A DNA stretch of 64,000 nt from Riptortus pedestris (GCA_019009955.1 CM032233.1:88408001-88472000), one strand, 5' to 3'; numbered from the stretch's first letter, positions 32,838 to 45,851 are shown. Numbers and translations: made by a program. Notes: generated by a model not told the origin, from the sequence alone.

Positions 32838-35800
32838 GGCCCTTCCACATCACATTAGAGTATCACCGATAAATATGACAACACTATTTACATAATATAA
32901 TAGCTTCTACCCCAATCGAGATGAAATTATAAAATTATATCTCATCGAGATATTATATCCCATAATTTCAAAGTTGACCTAGTCCATTATATTGCTCTGG
33001 TAAATTCACATCCTTCCAGACGGACCTCTTTAGTATCTTTGTGTCAGTGTGCGTGCAGTAGGGGGTTGATAGTATCTTATTCCTGCCACCTGCAGCCTTA
33101 CTTTGCGCAACCCCTTATCGCTTTTGTTTCCTATTCATAAAGAAATATGTTTCCGATTCGATACATCTCTTGTCTGTTCCTTTCATGTTGAAATGTTTTT
33201 TAGAATTCGGATCGTCTGATAGGGACGCCAACACCCGGCTTTTTCTTCCGGTTCCTGCGACACAATTACCCTTACAGATTGTTCCTTTCTGCAGGAGACT
33301 ATTTGACTACTTCTCTCGTTCTAATTTACTCAAGCTTATTCTAATTTTAATCTATTATCAACTCGCTTTACAGTAGATTAAACTGCCAAGGCCCCTGCCC
33401 CGTGTAAATTAATATAAATAGATAGAAAATTTTAAATCGTACCCAAATAGTTCAGTCGAAATGTACAAAATATTGTATTCTGAAATAATGGTATTTGGAG
33501 AATTAAAAATACTCGTAATATCAGAAGTAATGAAAATAACATAATGTATGTAGTATAGCTTCAGCAAGAAATACTTCTATTTAGAAGTAAAAACGCCATT
33601 TTTTTCCAATATGTCCCTGATCGCATCCATTGATAAATGACCGCCCTTTGACAAATAGCAAAATTCCTTCACCTCCTTTTGCAAGTCTCATTTCCAATTC
33701 TAATGCTTGATTCGTTCGCTGGTCTTGCCCACGTCACTGAGCAAATTCAAGGCTTCCGTCAATGCTACAGGTTTTATTTCTTTTCAGAAAACTCACTCAT
33801 TCCGGTTATTCAACATTTATACTCCAATATTTAGAAGGAAAAATATCAAATGATAGTTATTAAATTGCATTTGAAAACAAAGGTTCAATTTAATACTGTG
33901 ACTTTATTTAATAGAATGAAGGAATCTATGCATACCTAGGCTATGCATCTTGTGCATACTCACCCCCATAGGGTTGTCTCGTTCTCAAATTCAAACTGAA
34001 CATGAAACCCATGAAAAGTCGTTGAGAACTTTTTATTCGTTTACCTTTTGAACCAGAAACTATATTCTATCTATCGATTGAGGGTATAGGATGTTTTCGT
34101 TGATGCTATTCCACACCTGACTAGTAGCTTCTTCCCACGCTCACCCCTCCTAGCCTAGTTTCATTATATCTACTAATCGACCGTTAAGAAAAAAACAAAT
34201 ACTCCAATTACATAGCTTATAATCCGCGGATGAGTTACCACGGGGTGATTCAAATGTAAATAAAAGGTGATCTGTATTTTCAGCTTTTAAATGTAGTATC
34301 TTTTCCGAGCTAATTGCTCCTCAGAATAGAATGGTCTTAAAACTTGATAGGATTGCTCTAAATGTAGCCTAGTATACGTTCCATTCAAGTATTAAGTTGA
34401 ATCAATATGCTCTCTCCATCCAAAGATCAAACATCGGCCTCATATCCGCTTTATAGTATTTAATCTGAATATGTTACATTCAGTGATAAATACATTATAA
34501 AAATCTCTACATCCATATTATAAAGTAGCCAAGAACCATTTTGAATTGAATATAAGATATGCCGAAGTAATGAAGGGCTCGCGCTATATTTGCATGAGCC
34601 TTCGTTCAAATTTCCTTGACCGACGAGTACACCATAAGGCAAGTAATCACTGTCAATGGTGGAACTGGCTAGGATTTGTTGAAAGTTGTTCTTGGCTCTC
34701 ATGACTTTACGGGTGGCGATAACAACTGCCTCACTTTTTTTGTTTTTTCGTTCATTCTAGTTGAAAATAAGATTTTCCTCCGTTTGGGGAAACTTCTCTG
34801 TATCGATTTCCTTTCCAACTTAGCCTGCTCTGCTCGCGTGTCTTATTGTTCCGAGACGGGAGACGGTATACGAGAATGGGCAAAGGGCACAGATGTTCGT
34901 ACTAGCGACCTTTCGGCACTCGAACCCTTTACTGCTACTTCCCTCTATCCAAGTGGGCTGGGAGGATATAGTCATGGGATTTAGGACGTCAGCTGTTAGG
35001 CATCATTACTATACTAAAAGCGGCTGACTCAGTGCATTTCCATTATACAATCGAATCAATACTTGTCCTCCCCCTGCCTAGCCTGCCCATCTGCCATCCA
35101 CCCCTCTATCCGCCCTTTAATCTTTAAATGTCTTTTCATTCGCGAGCAACTATTTTTCGTGCTGTTTATCTATGATCGATTTATTTATAATTCCGTGTAA
35201 CAAATGACTGGAGTGTTATCGAAATTGACAAAGCCTTCAAAGTTGTGAATTTGTGGTGGCAGTATTCAGCTCCATCTACCCACAAGCTTATCTATCCTAT
35301 GCACGTCGAGAATCAATTTTATTTAGTTCGGAGAGTTTTCAAGAATTGCAATATTAATGACGGTCCAAAATTTCGAATGCAATGAACATACACCGTGCCT
35401 CTGTTTTCTACAGTAGTGCAAATAACATGAACTGGTTATATGGGGGAAACTTTATTTACTTAGTTAATTCTTAATGGATGTATTGTCATAATCATATTCT
35501 GCTCTCCATTTCTCTTTTAGTTGGTGAAGAAAAGTTGAAATTTAAGCCGGGCATGTGATGTTTAGTGATATAATTGCTCAAATTTAAAATCGCATGAAAA
35601 GGAATTTAGACCAAATCTCAGAGATATATGCAATTTACCCGTTCGTTCTCTTTAATCCCAAACCTCCTGGTCCTATGTAGGCCCTTAAAGGGCTTGATCT
35701 TTTGTATTACTTGAAAAGATTAAATATCGAGGTTCGTAAAAATGAACGCGGATGCCAAAGCGTTAACAAAAAATACATGAATAAACATAACTCTCGTGTG

Positions 35801-36906
35801 TGTCAATTTCTCTGGAAGAAAATCATCTAAGACATTAATCTCTTATAAAACATTATTAATATCTTGGACATGCCATCTCCAATTAACTCCATAGTTTACA
35901 GCCCTACTATTTCCATTAAGGCATTTTTCCAAATAGTGTTATTTCTTTCGTTTTGTCGAGCTTAGGCGACAATTTTGAGCAACGATGATCATTTTTCTAT
36001 TCTCCGGAGTCCATCTGCTAACATATTATCCGATTATAAAAAATCGTCATGCATTTATAATGCTGAGGATCAGTGATTGAACTCATTTATTATTATTATT
36101 TCTCTGGATGTAAGGTAAACGAACAATTCGTCATTGTGAAGGCCACGAAACATTTATGTTTTTTCAATGGTTGAAAGAGTTCGGGTTTTCGAAGATTTGT
36201 TTCAACATTTAAAAGGCCAAGTGAGATGAATCTATTGCTTGGTTTGGTGTATTTTGGCGGGCTGTAGAGCATGTGGTTTGTGAGGGGGTAGGTAGATGCA
36301 TTTGCCCTGTTCCCAGGGCTGGGTAGAGGGTGGCCCCTGCCTTTTGTCTCCCGACGCTAACGGCTCCAACTCCAACGGACTTTTCCTCTACCTGCCTTGA
36401 CCCTCTTCACCCCTCCTACCTCCAGCTCCTATTTCCCGCCTTTTCAGCCCTCTCATTCTACTCCTAGCATAGTCTCCCCATCTCTTACAACCTATTTCAG
36501 CCGAGGACAAGATCCATTGACCTTTGGCGACGACCCTCACAAAACATTGCTAGTCCTGCTCCTTCAGATCTCATAAAGATATGGGAGATTCCTTCTTCTT
36601 AACTAATAATCCCCCTTCAATTTTAATATTGTTATCGTAACTGAGGGAAGACTAAATTAAAATTGTAATCTCCAACCCATAATATTTAGAGATTAATCAT
36701 GTCTACCACTCAATATAATTTTGTGTTCTAAGCTCATTTCGGTATTCCATTCTGGTACATGGTATTCTTTAATTAATTTTAGAGGGTAAACTGCCTGGTC
36801 CAGCATTTTTTTCTATTCTTTTAAACTCTTACTAGTTTTAATCTCTCTCATTTCAATTTTCTTTCGGTTCATGGCTTGAAACTAATCTATTTTCCTTCTT
36901 TTGCAG
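32838..36906. other. Distal intron, mostly HLE-free, 4 kb
   Basis: One weak minus-strand HLE trace at about 35650-35780. Otherwise unassigned, with GC-richer text at 34.6-35.1 and 36.2-36.6 kb. The 102-residue frame at 34676-34984 is unrecognised. The last 70 bases form the acceptor region of the intron. Confidence 0.5.
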
Positions 36907-37004
36907 CATACCTGCCAAGTAAGAAGTCTGGGGATGCAGGCCAGAAGAAACTGAAGATGATGCTGGAAACAATTAAGGAAGGAGAAGTTGAGAGTTTCAA
37001 CTAA
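36907..37004 (+). CDS. dap: Cip/Kip CDK inhibitor, terminal coding exon
   Basis: The exon follows a strong acceptor: a pyrimidine tract ending in TTTTGCAG at 36906, with a possible branch point CTAAT near 36880. Joining T from exon 1 to CA here makes Ser120, and the frame runs 31 more codons to TAA at 37002-37004, giving 151 residues. The junction restores QQKITSYL (115-122), which fits the PCNA-interacting PIP box (Q-x-x-I-x-x-aromatic), followed by PSKK. The tail is lysine-rich, then acidic, with QKKLK and EGEVES. Known: p21 and fly Dacapo carry PIP-type motifs linking them to PCNA and, with a TD pair and a basic residue at +4, to CRL4-Cdt2 destruction. Here the pair is TS rather than TD, while Lys126 lies at +4. 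The matching phase, motif restoration and stop support the exon although it is short and 20 kb away; an extra exon cannot be excluded without transcripts. Confidence 0.88.
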
Positions 37005-38040
37005 AGAAGCTGTTGTATTTTAATGAAAGTTTATTTCTGTTAATGTTTTTAAGAGCGTTTGTTCTTGTGTTTAGTTTTACATCATTTAATATGTGCCATT
37101 TGGCTTTGAGTTGCTTTGGATAAAGATTTTTCCATTTCTCATTTCATTTATTATATTTATAGGATTTACATATTATTTGAACAAGTTTTTTTTGAATGCC
37201 ATCTATTAATTTTTTTAGCAAGGTCATTTCTATTATTGGTTTGATTTTTGTACTATTTCAAGAAAGAGCATTCAAAGCCTTGTGTATAAATTTTAAAAGT
37301 GTTATTATTCTTTGTAGATATTTTACGAATTGTATATTAATTATAAAATCACATAATTTTAATGAGAATATATTTTTGTAATTATTATTTTTTTTTTTTT
37401 TTCATCTGATCTCTTTTACAAACTTTACTTTTCTCAACAAATATCCTGTAAAGTTTCCTTAAGAGTTACTTTTAAACAGTACAAAATTGTAATTATTAAA
37501 AAAATGAGTAAAACTATTTACACAGTATTACTATTACTTTGTTGTTCTCATTTATATTTGTGAAAGGTTTAAATGCATTTCATAATAGATTGAGAGTGGT
37601 GGAGGTTGTTAATACAGTTTTTTCTCCCTCTCAGTCAGGTTTATATTTAAGTTTTAAAGAAGAATTTTTAGGTAATTTGTAGTTTAATTTCATATTGTGC
37701 TTTTCAAGACTCATGTCACAGATCTCATCACTATTTCAGGATCCAAAGAATCATTTTTTTCTACCAAAGTTAATTTTCATTTGCTCTTTCTCATATTAGT
37801 TTTTATGTTTACTTTAAAAGTGTTTTTTTTAATATTATTTCTTTGTATAAAGTACTTGTGTGTATTTTTTACACATTTTGGTTTTAATACTAGACATTCA
37901 TTGGTTTTTTTTACTTTACTGATTACTGATTTGCTTTTTGTATAAATTGGCGAAGCAACACATTTTTTCCTGAATTAGGAAATTTTGAGTATTTGTTCTC
38001 AATCTCAGGCAAGTTGCATAAATTAATATTGGTATTGATG
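37005..38040 (+). other. Probable 3' UTR of the CDK inhibitor, proximal part
   Basis: T-rich DNA after the TAA, with many ATTTA pentamers and one Pumilio-type octamer TGTAGATA at 37313-37320. There are no HLE copies and no credible coding frame; open frames at 37196-37381 and 37697-37945 are T-rich chance frames coding mostly hydrophobic residues. Known: human p27 mRNA is regulated through Pumilio sites in its 3' UTR. A similar role here is inference, and such octamers are expected by chance in AT-rich DNA. Confidence 0.5.
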
Positions 38041-38061
38041 TGAATATAAATGGCTATTAAT

Positions 38062-38195
38062 GTAGGTAGGATGAAATAATTGGCTACGCTTCCACTGTAA
38101 CTATAACTGTTATAGTGGAAGCGTAGCCAATTATTTCATCCTACCTACATACATTAGAACTCACTTCCACCAGCCAGAATACCAACTCAGAAATG
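38062..38195. mobile_element. Foldback element, copy 2 (short palindrome)
   Basis: Perfect 35-bp arms (38062-38096 and 38114-38148) around a 17-base loop. The arms match the tips of copy 1 (310-345 and its partner), and 38149-38195 matches the flank 268-309 of copy 1 in reverse. It is a miniature version lacking most of the arm, lying in the probable 3' UTR of the CDK inhibitor, where it would form a strong RNA stem. Confidence 0.85.
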
Positions 38196-41100
38196 GTTAT
38201 TAGTTTTCCAGTGACCAAATTTTATTCAGCTTTAGCACATGTTTTGTTGTTCTTTCTCTCACACGGTATTTTTATTTTATAACAATTATTGTTAGAACTT
38301 TTTAATGAATACTCTGCTAAAAATATAATTTCATTGATTACCTAACTAAATATACTTTCCAAAATTGTTGTTTCTTATGAAAATGAAACAATTATTTTGG
38401 TACGTGTATTTTAATTTTTAAATCTGCTATTCAAACAAAATTGTTGCATTTGACTACAAAAAAAATTACTGTAAAAATGGACCTCCTATAACTTTTGTTT
38501 CTCTCATTGAGAAATAAAATTTATGGAATATTCATTTAGAAAAGTTAGCATAAAGTTATTCGAAGTTATTTAGAAAACTACCCTAACCACCCCAAATAAC
38601 TTAATGCCATTGAGTGTAATCATTGTTTTAATATATCATTTATCAATTGATTTTAATTTTTTTTATTAACAAAAGAATTCCCCATTTAGCAAGTATTCAT
38701 TGACCTGAGTTCTGTAGTAATATACTAACAAAAAGGCTTTTATGTTCCACAATCATGCTACAAGAATAGTTAAAATATAAAATTCATGAAAAATAGTGAA
38801 TTAGATTAATTCATTCAAAACAAGTTATGGGCTACTACTGTGCGAAAAATGTTTTAAGTTACAATATATTTGTAAAAAAAGATATTCATAATAAAATATG
38901 TAGAAAGCTAAACTTCATATTCACTAATCATTACCAATATTTTCATGAACTTTTGTCTAATGGATGTATATAGTTTGGATGTGTTGAGTGGCGTGTAGAG
39001 TTGGCAATGGTCTATGGAGATGCCAATGCCTATGTTTTGGTTTAGTGTTGCTTCAGCTGTTTGCACAATGTTATATCTTTTATTTCCAAGTGCCTTCTGA
39101 TTGTAAAAAAAAAAAAAAAAAATGCTAACATTTGTTCCTAAATGTTTTATTGGCCCCTTTTATAGGCCTATTTATATATCATAAATATTTGAGTTTATTC
39201 GTCATGACATTTTATATTGTATTGAATCATATTCAAATTGATGTTTTGTAAGTTTTATGTGTATTTTACGGGGCAGCTGAGAGGCTTGAAGAAAAAGCCT
39301 TTGGGTAGGTTTTGAATTAACTATTTGTTAGTACCTAAATTGGAGCACTCTTTTTTAGGACCACCTCTTTAGTGATCTAATGCTCTATGTAAAACCTGCC
39401 CCTCCAGCAGCCCTGATATTTTATGAAAAACTAGTTTTTATCAGTTTATCTCCAACTAAAAAAAAAATATGTATATTAGGATTCAGTATAGTATGTTTTT
39501 TCAGATCTCTTCTTTTTTTTTAAAAAAAAAAAACCTATTGTATTTTTAGAACCCTAATGTATAGTATATAATATTTTACTGTGATTTAATTATATGATGA
39601 TCTCAAACAATGTATTTTTGTAAAAAGGAAAATATAAAAAAAAAGATATTCACATAATGATGAGTATAGAAACAAAAATGTGGGTGTGATGTTTTCGAAC
39701 TTCAGCCCTTTAAATATTTTGTTGTAAGTATATTGAGATTGTTGAGGTCTTCCATGATACTCAGCCTATATTTAATGTATAATTATAGATTTTTATAAAT
39801 AGTGTTATAAAACTCTATAATATATTATATTGGTTGTTTATTTTACATGTTATATAAGAGTTGGAGATAGAATATAATACTTATAGCTGTTTTTAATTAT
39901 TTGTTTTTATTTTTTACCCACTCCTCCTCATGCGAGTTACTTGAATTATTGATGGAAATAAACTCATTAATGGTTCTACTAGACAAAAAGTATTTGTAAT
40001 CTATTACTGGAGACTTTTTAAGCTTGAAAGGAATAATCCAAGAGATATTTATAACAATAAAGATTATAAAGGTTTATTATGGACAAATTGTCTTGGTTTT
40101 AATTAACTAGTGATTTATATACAAAAGGAAATTGTTTAAAAGAATTCAATTATGAGTTGCTGATATTCTTCAACAAAATTGATCCAAGAGGTTCAATTTA
40201 TAGTGCTCTGGGGGATTTAATAGAATAACAAGTTTTAGTAGAATTAATGAAAATATTTTTAAGTGTGAAATTTATATATATATTGTTCACACTCAAAAAT
40301 ATTTTCACAGAGAGATAGAGAAGCAAAACATGAAGGTAGCATCATTGTTGTTAGAAGCCAATATAGCAAAACGACAGACTTTTTCAAGTCTACTGTCATG
40401 CTACGAGTATATAAGATAAAAGCACTAGCTTTCGAAACAAAATTAATATTTCAACTTTCAAGCATGTAAGTATTAATACTAAAAAAATGTTCTAGAGTAC
40501 CATATAGCATACCTTTTTTGAATGCACAGATAATTCAAGTTAACATACAATTCCATTACTTGAGTGTTTTTTCTGATACACCATCTGTATTGCACCTTGA
40601 CAGCTCCAAAAGTCTGTTTCTCTGGTAAATCTAGAGGATCTCAAGTACTTACTACCTTATACTAAGCCTGTCAGCAATGGATAATCCCATGATAGTTCTA
40701 CCTATAATCAATACATTGTTTGAATGCGGCATATGATGTATGCATGTGTGTTATCTCCAGTATTAGATATTACTCTTCAGATTTGGCACATCAAGAGTGA
40801 GATTTGACATCTGTGATAATGGGTATCCTTCCTTTCGGCCCATAGTAACCTTGAAACTTCCTGGGAAACGACCATACTAGTAACAACTATTCTGAAAGTC
40901 CTTTCCCTGAGGTCAACTCGGCACTCGCATTTTGTGAGAAATCAGCATCGTTAAATACGAAAAAAAATGTTCTAAGAATCCATATTTCTAGTGAAAACAT
41001 CATTCTTAAAAACTATATTAAAAAATAAATAAACAAGGTGGGGGAGAGATCTATAACCCTCCCAATAACCTGAATCTCCCTTTAAACAATCATATTAATT

Positions 41101-41606
41101 CTGAAAAGAAAGCAAAAGCTTTTGAAAGACATTCTAAAGTTAAGTTTAATGAATACTTTTGGTAGGCTTACAACGCTTCTAAACAACTCCAGATGTAGAT
41201 TCATTTTGGTAGAAAATAAAACAAATCATCTAATGAGTTTTTTTATTTCTCATCTTCATTACGACCCCCACAGTAATTTCTCCATAAAATAGTATAAAGT
41301 CTAATATTAATATAGTATAAAGTTAACATAACTATTAATTTTATCCAATCCGGTTCTATAATTTAGTTATTACCATCAGCTATAAATAAATGTGAATATT
41401 TTGTTTACACAATGTATTTAACTTCTTACATTACTCCAAGTAACAAAATAACCGCTTTCCTGTTATGTGTATGTTTGTCGAGAAAGTAACAAAAAATAGT
41501 GATTGTAAGACCTACCTAATAACTCACAACTCTGTTGATCCATAAAAAAAACAATATACCCTTAAAACCTATAGGGTGTTAAGACTTATTCACATACAGA
41601 GTTTCG
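38196..41606. other. AT-rich 3' flank, HLE-free
   Basis: About 3.4 kb with no HLE copy, unusual for this window, and no recognisable gene. Possible polyadenylation signals AATAAA occur near 38513, 39957 and 40058. A second Pumilio-type octamer TGTATATA lies at 38965-38972. The T-rich first half may belong to a long 3' UTR; the remainder is unassigned spacer. Confidence 0.5.
40249..40306. repeat. 21-bp inverted repeat with a 16-base AT loop
   Basis: Arms at 40249-40269 and 40286-40306 pair at 20 of 21 positions around a TA-rich loop. It is isolated from other repeats. It could be a small foldback remnant, a replication or recombination scar, or a short hairpin RNA; the stem is shorter than usual for a microRNA precursor. 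Confidence 0.6.
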
Positions 41607-41893
41607 TTTTTGCAGATTTCCCTTCAGGCAAATCAGTTATTGAGGTTCCACCCTCAACCCTACTTAGAAGATGAAGAAAATTAGGTATGTTGGAAATGAT
41701 AATATATATATTTAGAAATATTAGTTCTAGACCGTTTAGTGACTCTAGACGGGTCGTAATTTATGTTGGGCCGTTTCCAAACTATATTTAAACGTTTTTT
41801 GTAAAACTAAATATCAAAAATCCAATCAGGATGAGGCGGAGTATAGGAGGGGGGGGGGAGAGAGGGGCTTCTAATTACTAATCTCACGTTAAT
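41607..41893 (+). mobile_element. HLE 5' half
   Basis: TTTTTGCAGATTTCCCTTCA, 5' block, short TA, TCTAGACGGGTCGTAATTTA, G11 tract, then cut where the next copy begins in the opposite orientation. Confidence 0.75.
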
Positions 41894-42382
41894 AAAAGTC
41901 CGTCACGCAGGGGCTGCGTAAACTAAGAAGATTTCCCACGTGAAGTTTTACAATTGAAAAATTTCACGAGAGCTGAGCAGTTAATGAAACGGCCAAACTG
42001 GCTTTTGGCGGGACACTTCGTCCGTTAGCCGCCCAGGATTTAATAAAAATGCAAATATCTCGGTTAATATTCAAGATAGAGAATAAATGTATATAACTAT
42101 ATTTATAGTAAATTTAATTCGTAATAAGATTGATTCTGTACAATGTTTCGATCCAACGAATAGTAACGGAGATATTTCGAATTTTCGAAAATCCTCCCCT
42201 CTACCCCCCCCCCGCCCACAGGTCCAATTTCAGCCGTTAACGAACTTGATATACAGTTTTGAACGGACCTCATTTTCGTCATCTACTAGGTAGGATCGAT
42301 GGACATTTGAAAAAAAATTTCGAAAATTCCGTCATGAGTACAACCTCTATAGCTGATTTCCCTTGAGGGAAATCTGCTAAAA
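41894..42382 (-). mobile_element. HLE copy with core deletion
   Basis: Both ends present; the CGAACTTGAT block joins straight to ACAGTTTTGAACGGACC, removing the CTAGAGCGGT segment and microsatellite. C/G tract interrupted by one G. Confidence 0.88.
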
Positions 42383-43033
42383 AGCCAATATATCGTGAAA
42401 GGACTTATTCAAAGTTTTTATACCAAATATTTTTTCAACGCTTCTTTGCTTAATGTGATGCATATTTGTTATATACGACGTCAATTGAGATTCTATGTTC
42501 TGTAGCCGAAAAATTGAATTTGATCTATACCCAACATTTAACCGTTAGAACACTTAAATGACTCAAAACGGACCAGGAACAGGGGGTGTTTAGAGGGGGT
42601 AGAATTGGAGATTCAAAATTACTCCGTTATTATGAGCCGGATCGAAAGGGGTTATATAATAAGTCTTGTTCAAGATACATTCCTAAATACATACAGACGC
42701 CACGCCGAACTCTAGTTTAAAGGCTCTGGGAACATCAAAGCGTATAATTCTATTCAGGCCTGAAAACCTTAAATTTTCGCAATTACAATACTTCCTCCGT
42801 ACAAGGATGTACTTAAATGAATAAAACCTTTGAACCATAATAAACACTTAGGCAAGCATATTAATTGACTAATGTTGTTAAAATTAGAATAAAAGTTGAG
42901 TCAAATTTACAAAAAGTTAATTTAAGTTGGAGTTATGAGGCCATAAAACTAAAATATTTTACCTAATTCCTTTTCTATGTACCTGATCAAAAAGTGTTAT
43001 AGGAATCAATTTTTAGGTAACTTCATAATAAAA
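42383..43033. other. Spacer with an HLE fragment
   Basis: A plus-strand HLE internal fragment at about 42500-42680 (ACGGACCAGGAACAGGGGG, CCGTTATTATGAGCCGGATC). The rest is unassigned. Confidence 0.6.
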
Positions 43034-43587
43034 AAAAAATCCGTCACGCAGGGGCTGCGTAAACTAAGCAGATTTCCCGCGTGAAGTTTTACAATAGAGA
43101 AATTTCACGAGAGCCGAGCGGTTAATGAAACGGCCGAACTTGCTTTTGGCGGGAAAGTCACTTCGTCCGTTAGCCGCTCAGATTTAATAAAAATGCAAAT
43201 ATCTCGGTTAATATTCAAGATAGAGAATAACTGTATATAACGATATTTATAGTAAATTTAATTTGTAATAAGATTGATTCTGTACAATTTTTCGATCCGA
43301 CGTATAGTAACGGAGATATCTCGAAGTTTCGAAAATCCTCACCTCTAAACCCCTCCTCCCACTGGTCCGATTTCAGCCGTTAACGAACTTGATCTTTCTC
43401 TTTACATAAAACGACTAAATATCGAGTTTGGTAACAGACAAATATATACGAGTATATACAGTTTTGAACGGACCTCATTTTCGTCATCTACTAGGTAGGA
43501 TCGATGGACATTTGAAGAAAAATTTCGAAAATTCCGTCATGAGTATAACCTCAATAGCTGGTTTCCCTTAAGGGAAATCTGCTAAAA
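43034..43587 (-). mobile_element. HLE copy, complete, short microsatellite
   Basis: 5' end TTTTAGCAGATTTCCCTTAA at 43587; core reduced to TATATACTCGTATATATTTG; the segment with CGACCGCTAGAGCGG is deleted; complete 3' module and hairpin. Confidence 0.9.
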
Positions 43588-43962
43588 GGGCCTTTATATT
43601 TTCTGATTTCTTGATACAGACATAAAAATTAACAATTTTGTGTTTTCGCCCTACCCATTTAATGAAATTGACATTTCGAGAAAATATATATTTTCTCAGC
43701 TTTATGGGTAATGTGCTGAAAGTGACTATTGTCAAATATGTCGTGAGGTGGCGTCATTACTGGGCGATGGCACTATTTTCAAAGAAAGCTGTACAGGGCA
43801 GCTTCTTGAATTACCTAATTGAACAATAAATAAATATATACCACTTGGTAAATCCAACATGACAACGAAAGTAATACTTCACAACCAGCAATGGCCCAAG
43901 ACTACATCGCGAAGGGCAGGTAACTACTACAAGCTTGTTAAGAACTACAGAATGAGATAAAA
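43588..43962. other. Spacer
   Basis: No recognised gene; the 63-residue frame at 43638-43829 has no family features. Confidence 0.5.
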
Positions 43963-43964
43963 AA

Positions 43965-44400
43965 AAGTTCGTTACGCACGGGCTGCGTAAACTAAGCAGA
44001 TTTCCCACGTGAAGTTTTACAATAGAGAAATTTCACAAGATCCGAAAAGTTAAGGAAACGGCTGACCTAGATTTGGCGGGAAACTCACTATCATCCGTTA
44101 TCCGCCCAGATTTAATAAAAATGCAAATATCTCGGTTAATATACAAGATAGAGAATAAATGTACATAACAATATTTATAGTAAACTTAATTTGCAATAAG
44201 ATTGATCCTATACAAATTTTCGATTCGACGTGTAGTAACGGAAATATAGCGCATTTTCGAAAATCCTCCCCTCTAAACCCTCCCTCCCACTGGTCCGATT
44301 TCAGCCGTTAACGAACTTGATCTTTCTTTTTACATGAAACGACTAAATATCAGGTTTGGTAACGATCAAACAAAAATTGCGACCGCTAGAGCGGTAACAG

Positions 44401-44458
<58 letters not shown>

Positions 44459-44584
44459 TTCTGAACGGACCTCATTTTCGTCATCTAATAGGTAGGAGCG
44501 ATGGACATTTGAAGAAAAATTTCGGAAATTCCGTCATGAGTACAACCTCAATAGCTGATTTCCCTTAAGGGAAATCTGCTAAAA
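43965..44584 (-). mobile_element. HLE copy, complete, short form
   Basis: Landmarks all present; (TA)n 44405-44455; hairpin ACGCAGCCCGTGCGT with a single changed loop base. Confidence 0.92.
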
Positions 44585-44631
44585 TACTTCACTAGACGAT
44601 ATAGGTAACGAATCAATAGATGACTATTGCT

Positions 44632-45218
44632 CTAGTCCGTCACACAGGGGCTCTCTAGACTAAGCCGTTTTCCCTCGTGGGCCACGTATTTGCATTTATC
44701 TCAAAAAGTTGAAGTTCAATGAGTACAATATTTTGTATTTAAACTTCAAAAAAAGAGTTTCATGATACAACACTTTATTTTTAATATCGCTTGAGCCGGA
44801 ATTGGGTTTTACTGATGGACGAAAACTAAAAAATGCAAATATAACTTAATAATCAAGAGAGTGAAAAAAAATAGGCATAAAAATATTTATAGAACATTTA
44901 ATTTGCTATAAGAATTGTTCTATACACCTTTTCGATCCAACGTATAATAACGGAGATAATTCGAAATTCACCCCTCAACCCCCCCCCCCCTCCAGCTAGT
45001 CCGATTTCATACATTGGCTATAAGATTGGTTTTATACAATTTTTCGATTCGTCTTATAATAACTGAGATATTTCGAATTTTGTCAAAGAACCCCCTCCCA
45101 TTTGTCCTATTTCAGCCATTAGCGAACTTGATCTTTGTTTTTACATGACACCTTTCAATATCAAGTTGGGCAACGATCAAACCAAAATTACGACCGCTAA
45201 GATAGCAGCCAAATACAT

Positions 45219-45272
<54 letters not shown>

Positions 45273-45340
45273 TTCCTCTGGGCAGGACCTATGGATATTT
45301 GACAAAATTCTTCGAAAAACAAATGATGAGTACAACCAAT
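44632..45340 (-). mobile_element. HLE copy, chimeric with internal duplication
   Basis: Terminal hairpin decayed (CAGGGGCTCTCTAGAC). The AAAATTCGAAATA and C-tract block appears twice in succession (about 44930-45010 and 45030-45110), so this is a recombinant of two copies. (TA)n 45224-45269. The 5' end is decayed. Confidence 0.75.
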
Positions 45341-45572
45341 GAATATAACTTTCGACTAGGTCGGAAATGACGTCCCCGCATGGAATGCGATTGTCACATG
45401 TACACGCCGATCAGCCAGCAATGACTGGATACGCGGACAGATATTATAATATATTGGTGAACAATAGTGGCGATGGATAACCTGAGGAATGTAGTCGTAG
45501 AGCTACCGAAAAATGTGCACATTGAAGAGTGGCGAGAAGTCCGCTGGAGCAGATAGCCGGTTTGAAGAAGAA
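45341..45572. other. Unassigned segment between HLE copies
   Basis: GC-richer, with text such as GATCAGCCAGCAATGACTGG and GAAGAGTGGCGAGAAGTCCG. The plus-strand frame VPAWNAIVTCTRRSASNDW recalls LINE-tail sequence but is too short to assign. Confidence 0.3.
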
Positions 45573-45814
45573 GAATATTTATAGTAAATTTAATTTGCAA
45601 TAAGATTGGTTCTATACAAATTTTCGATCCGATGCATAATAACGGAGATATTTCGAATTTTCGAAAAACCCCCCCCTTCAAACCCGCCCTCCCTCTGGTC
45701 CGATTTCAGCCATTAACGAACTTGATCTGTCTTTTTACATGAAACGATTAAATATCGAGTTTCGTAACGATCAAACAAAAATTGCGACCGCTAGAGCTTT
45801 AAAAGACAAATATG

Positions 45815-45851
<37 letters not shown>

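Noticed and set aside
34676..34984. 102-residue plus-strand frame in the distal intron
   Set aside because: No family signature, and no splice sites needed for the host gene frame.
37697..37945. 82-residue hydrophobic frame that could pass for a membrane peptide
   Set aside because: T-rich DNA gives runs of F and L in any frame; it lies in the probable 3' UTR.
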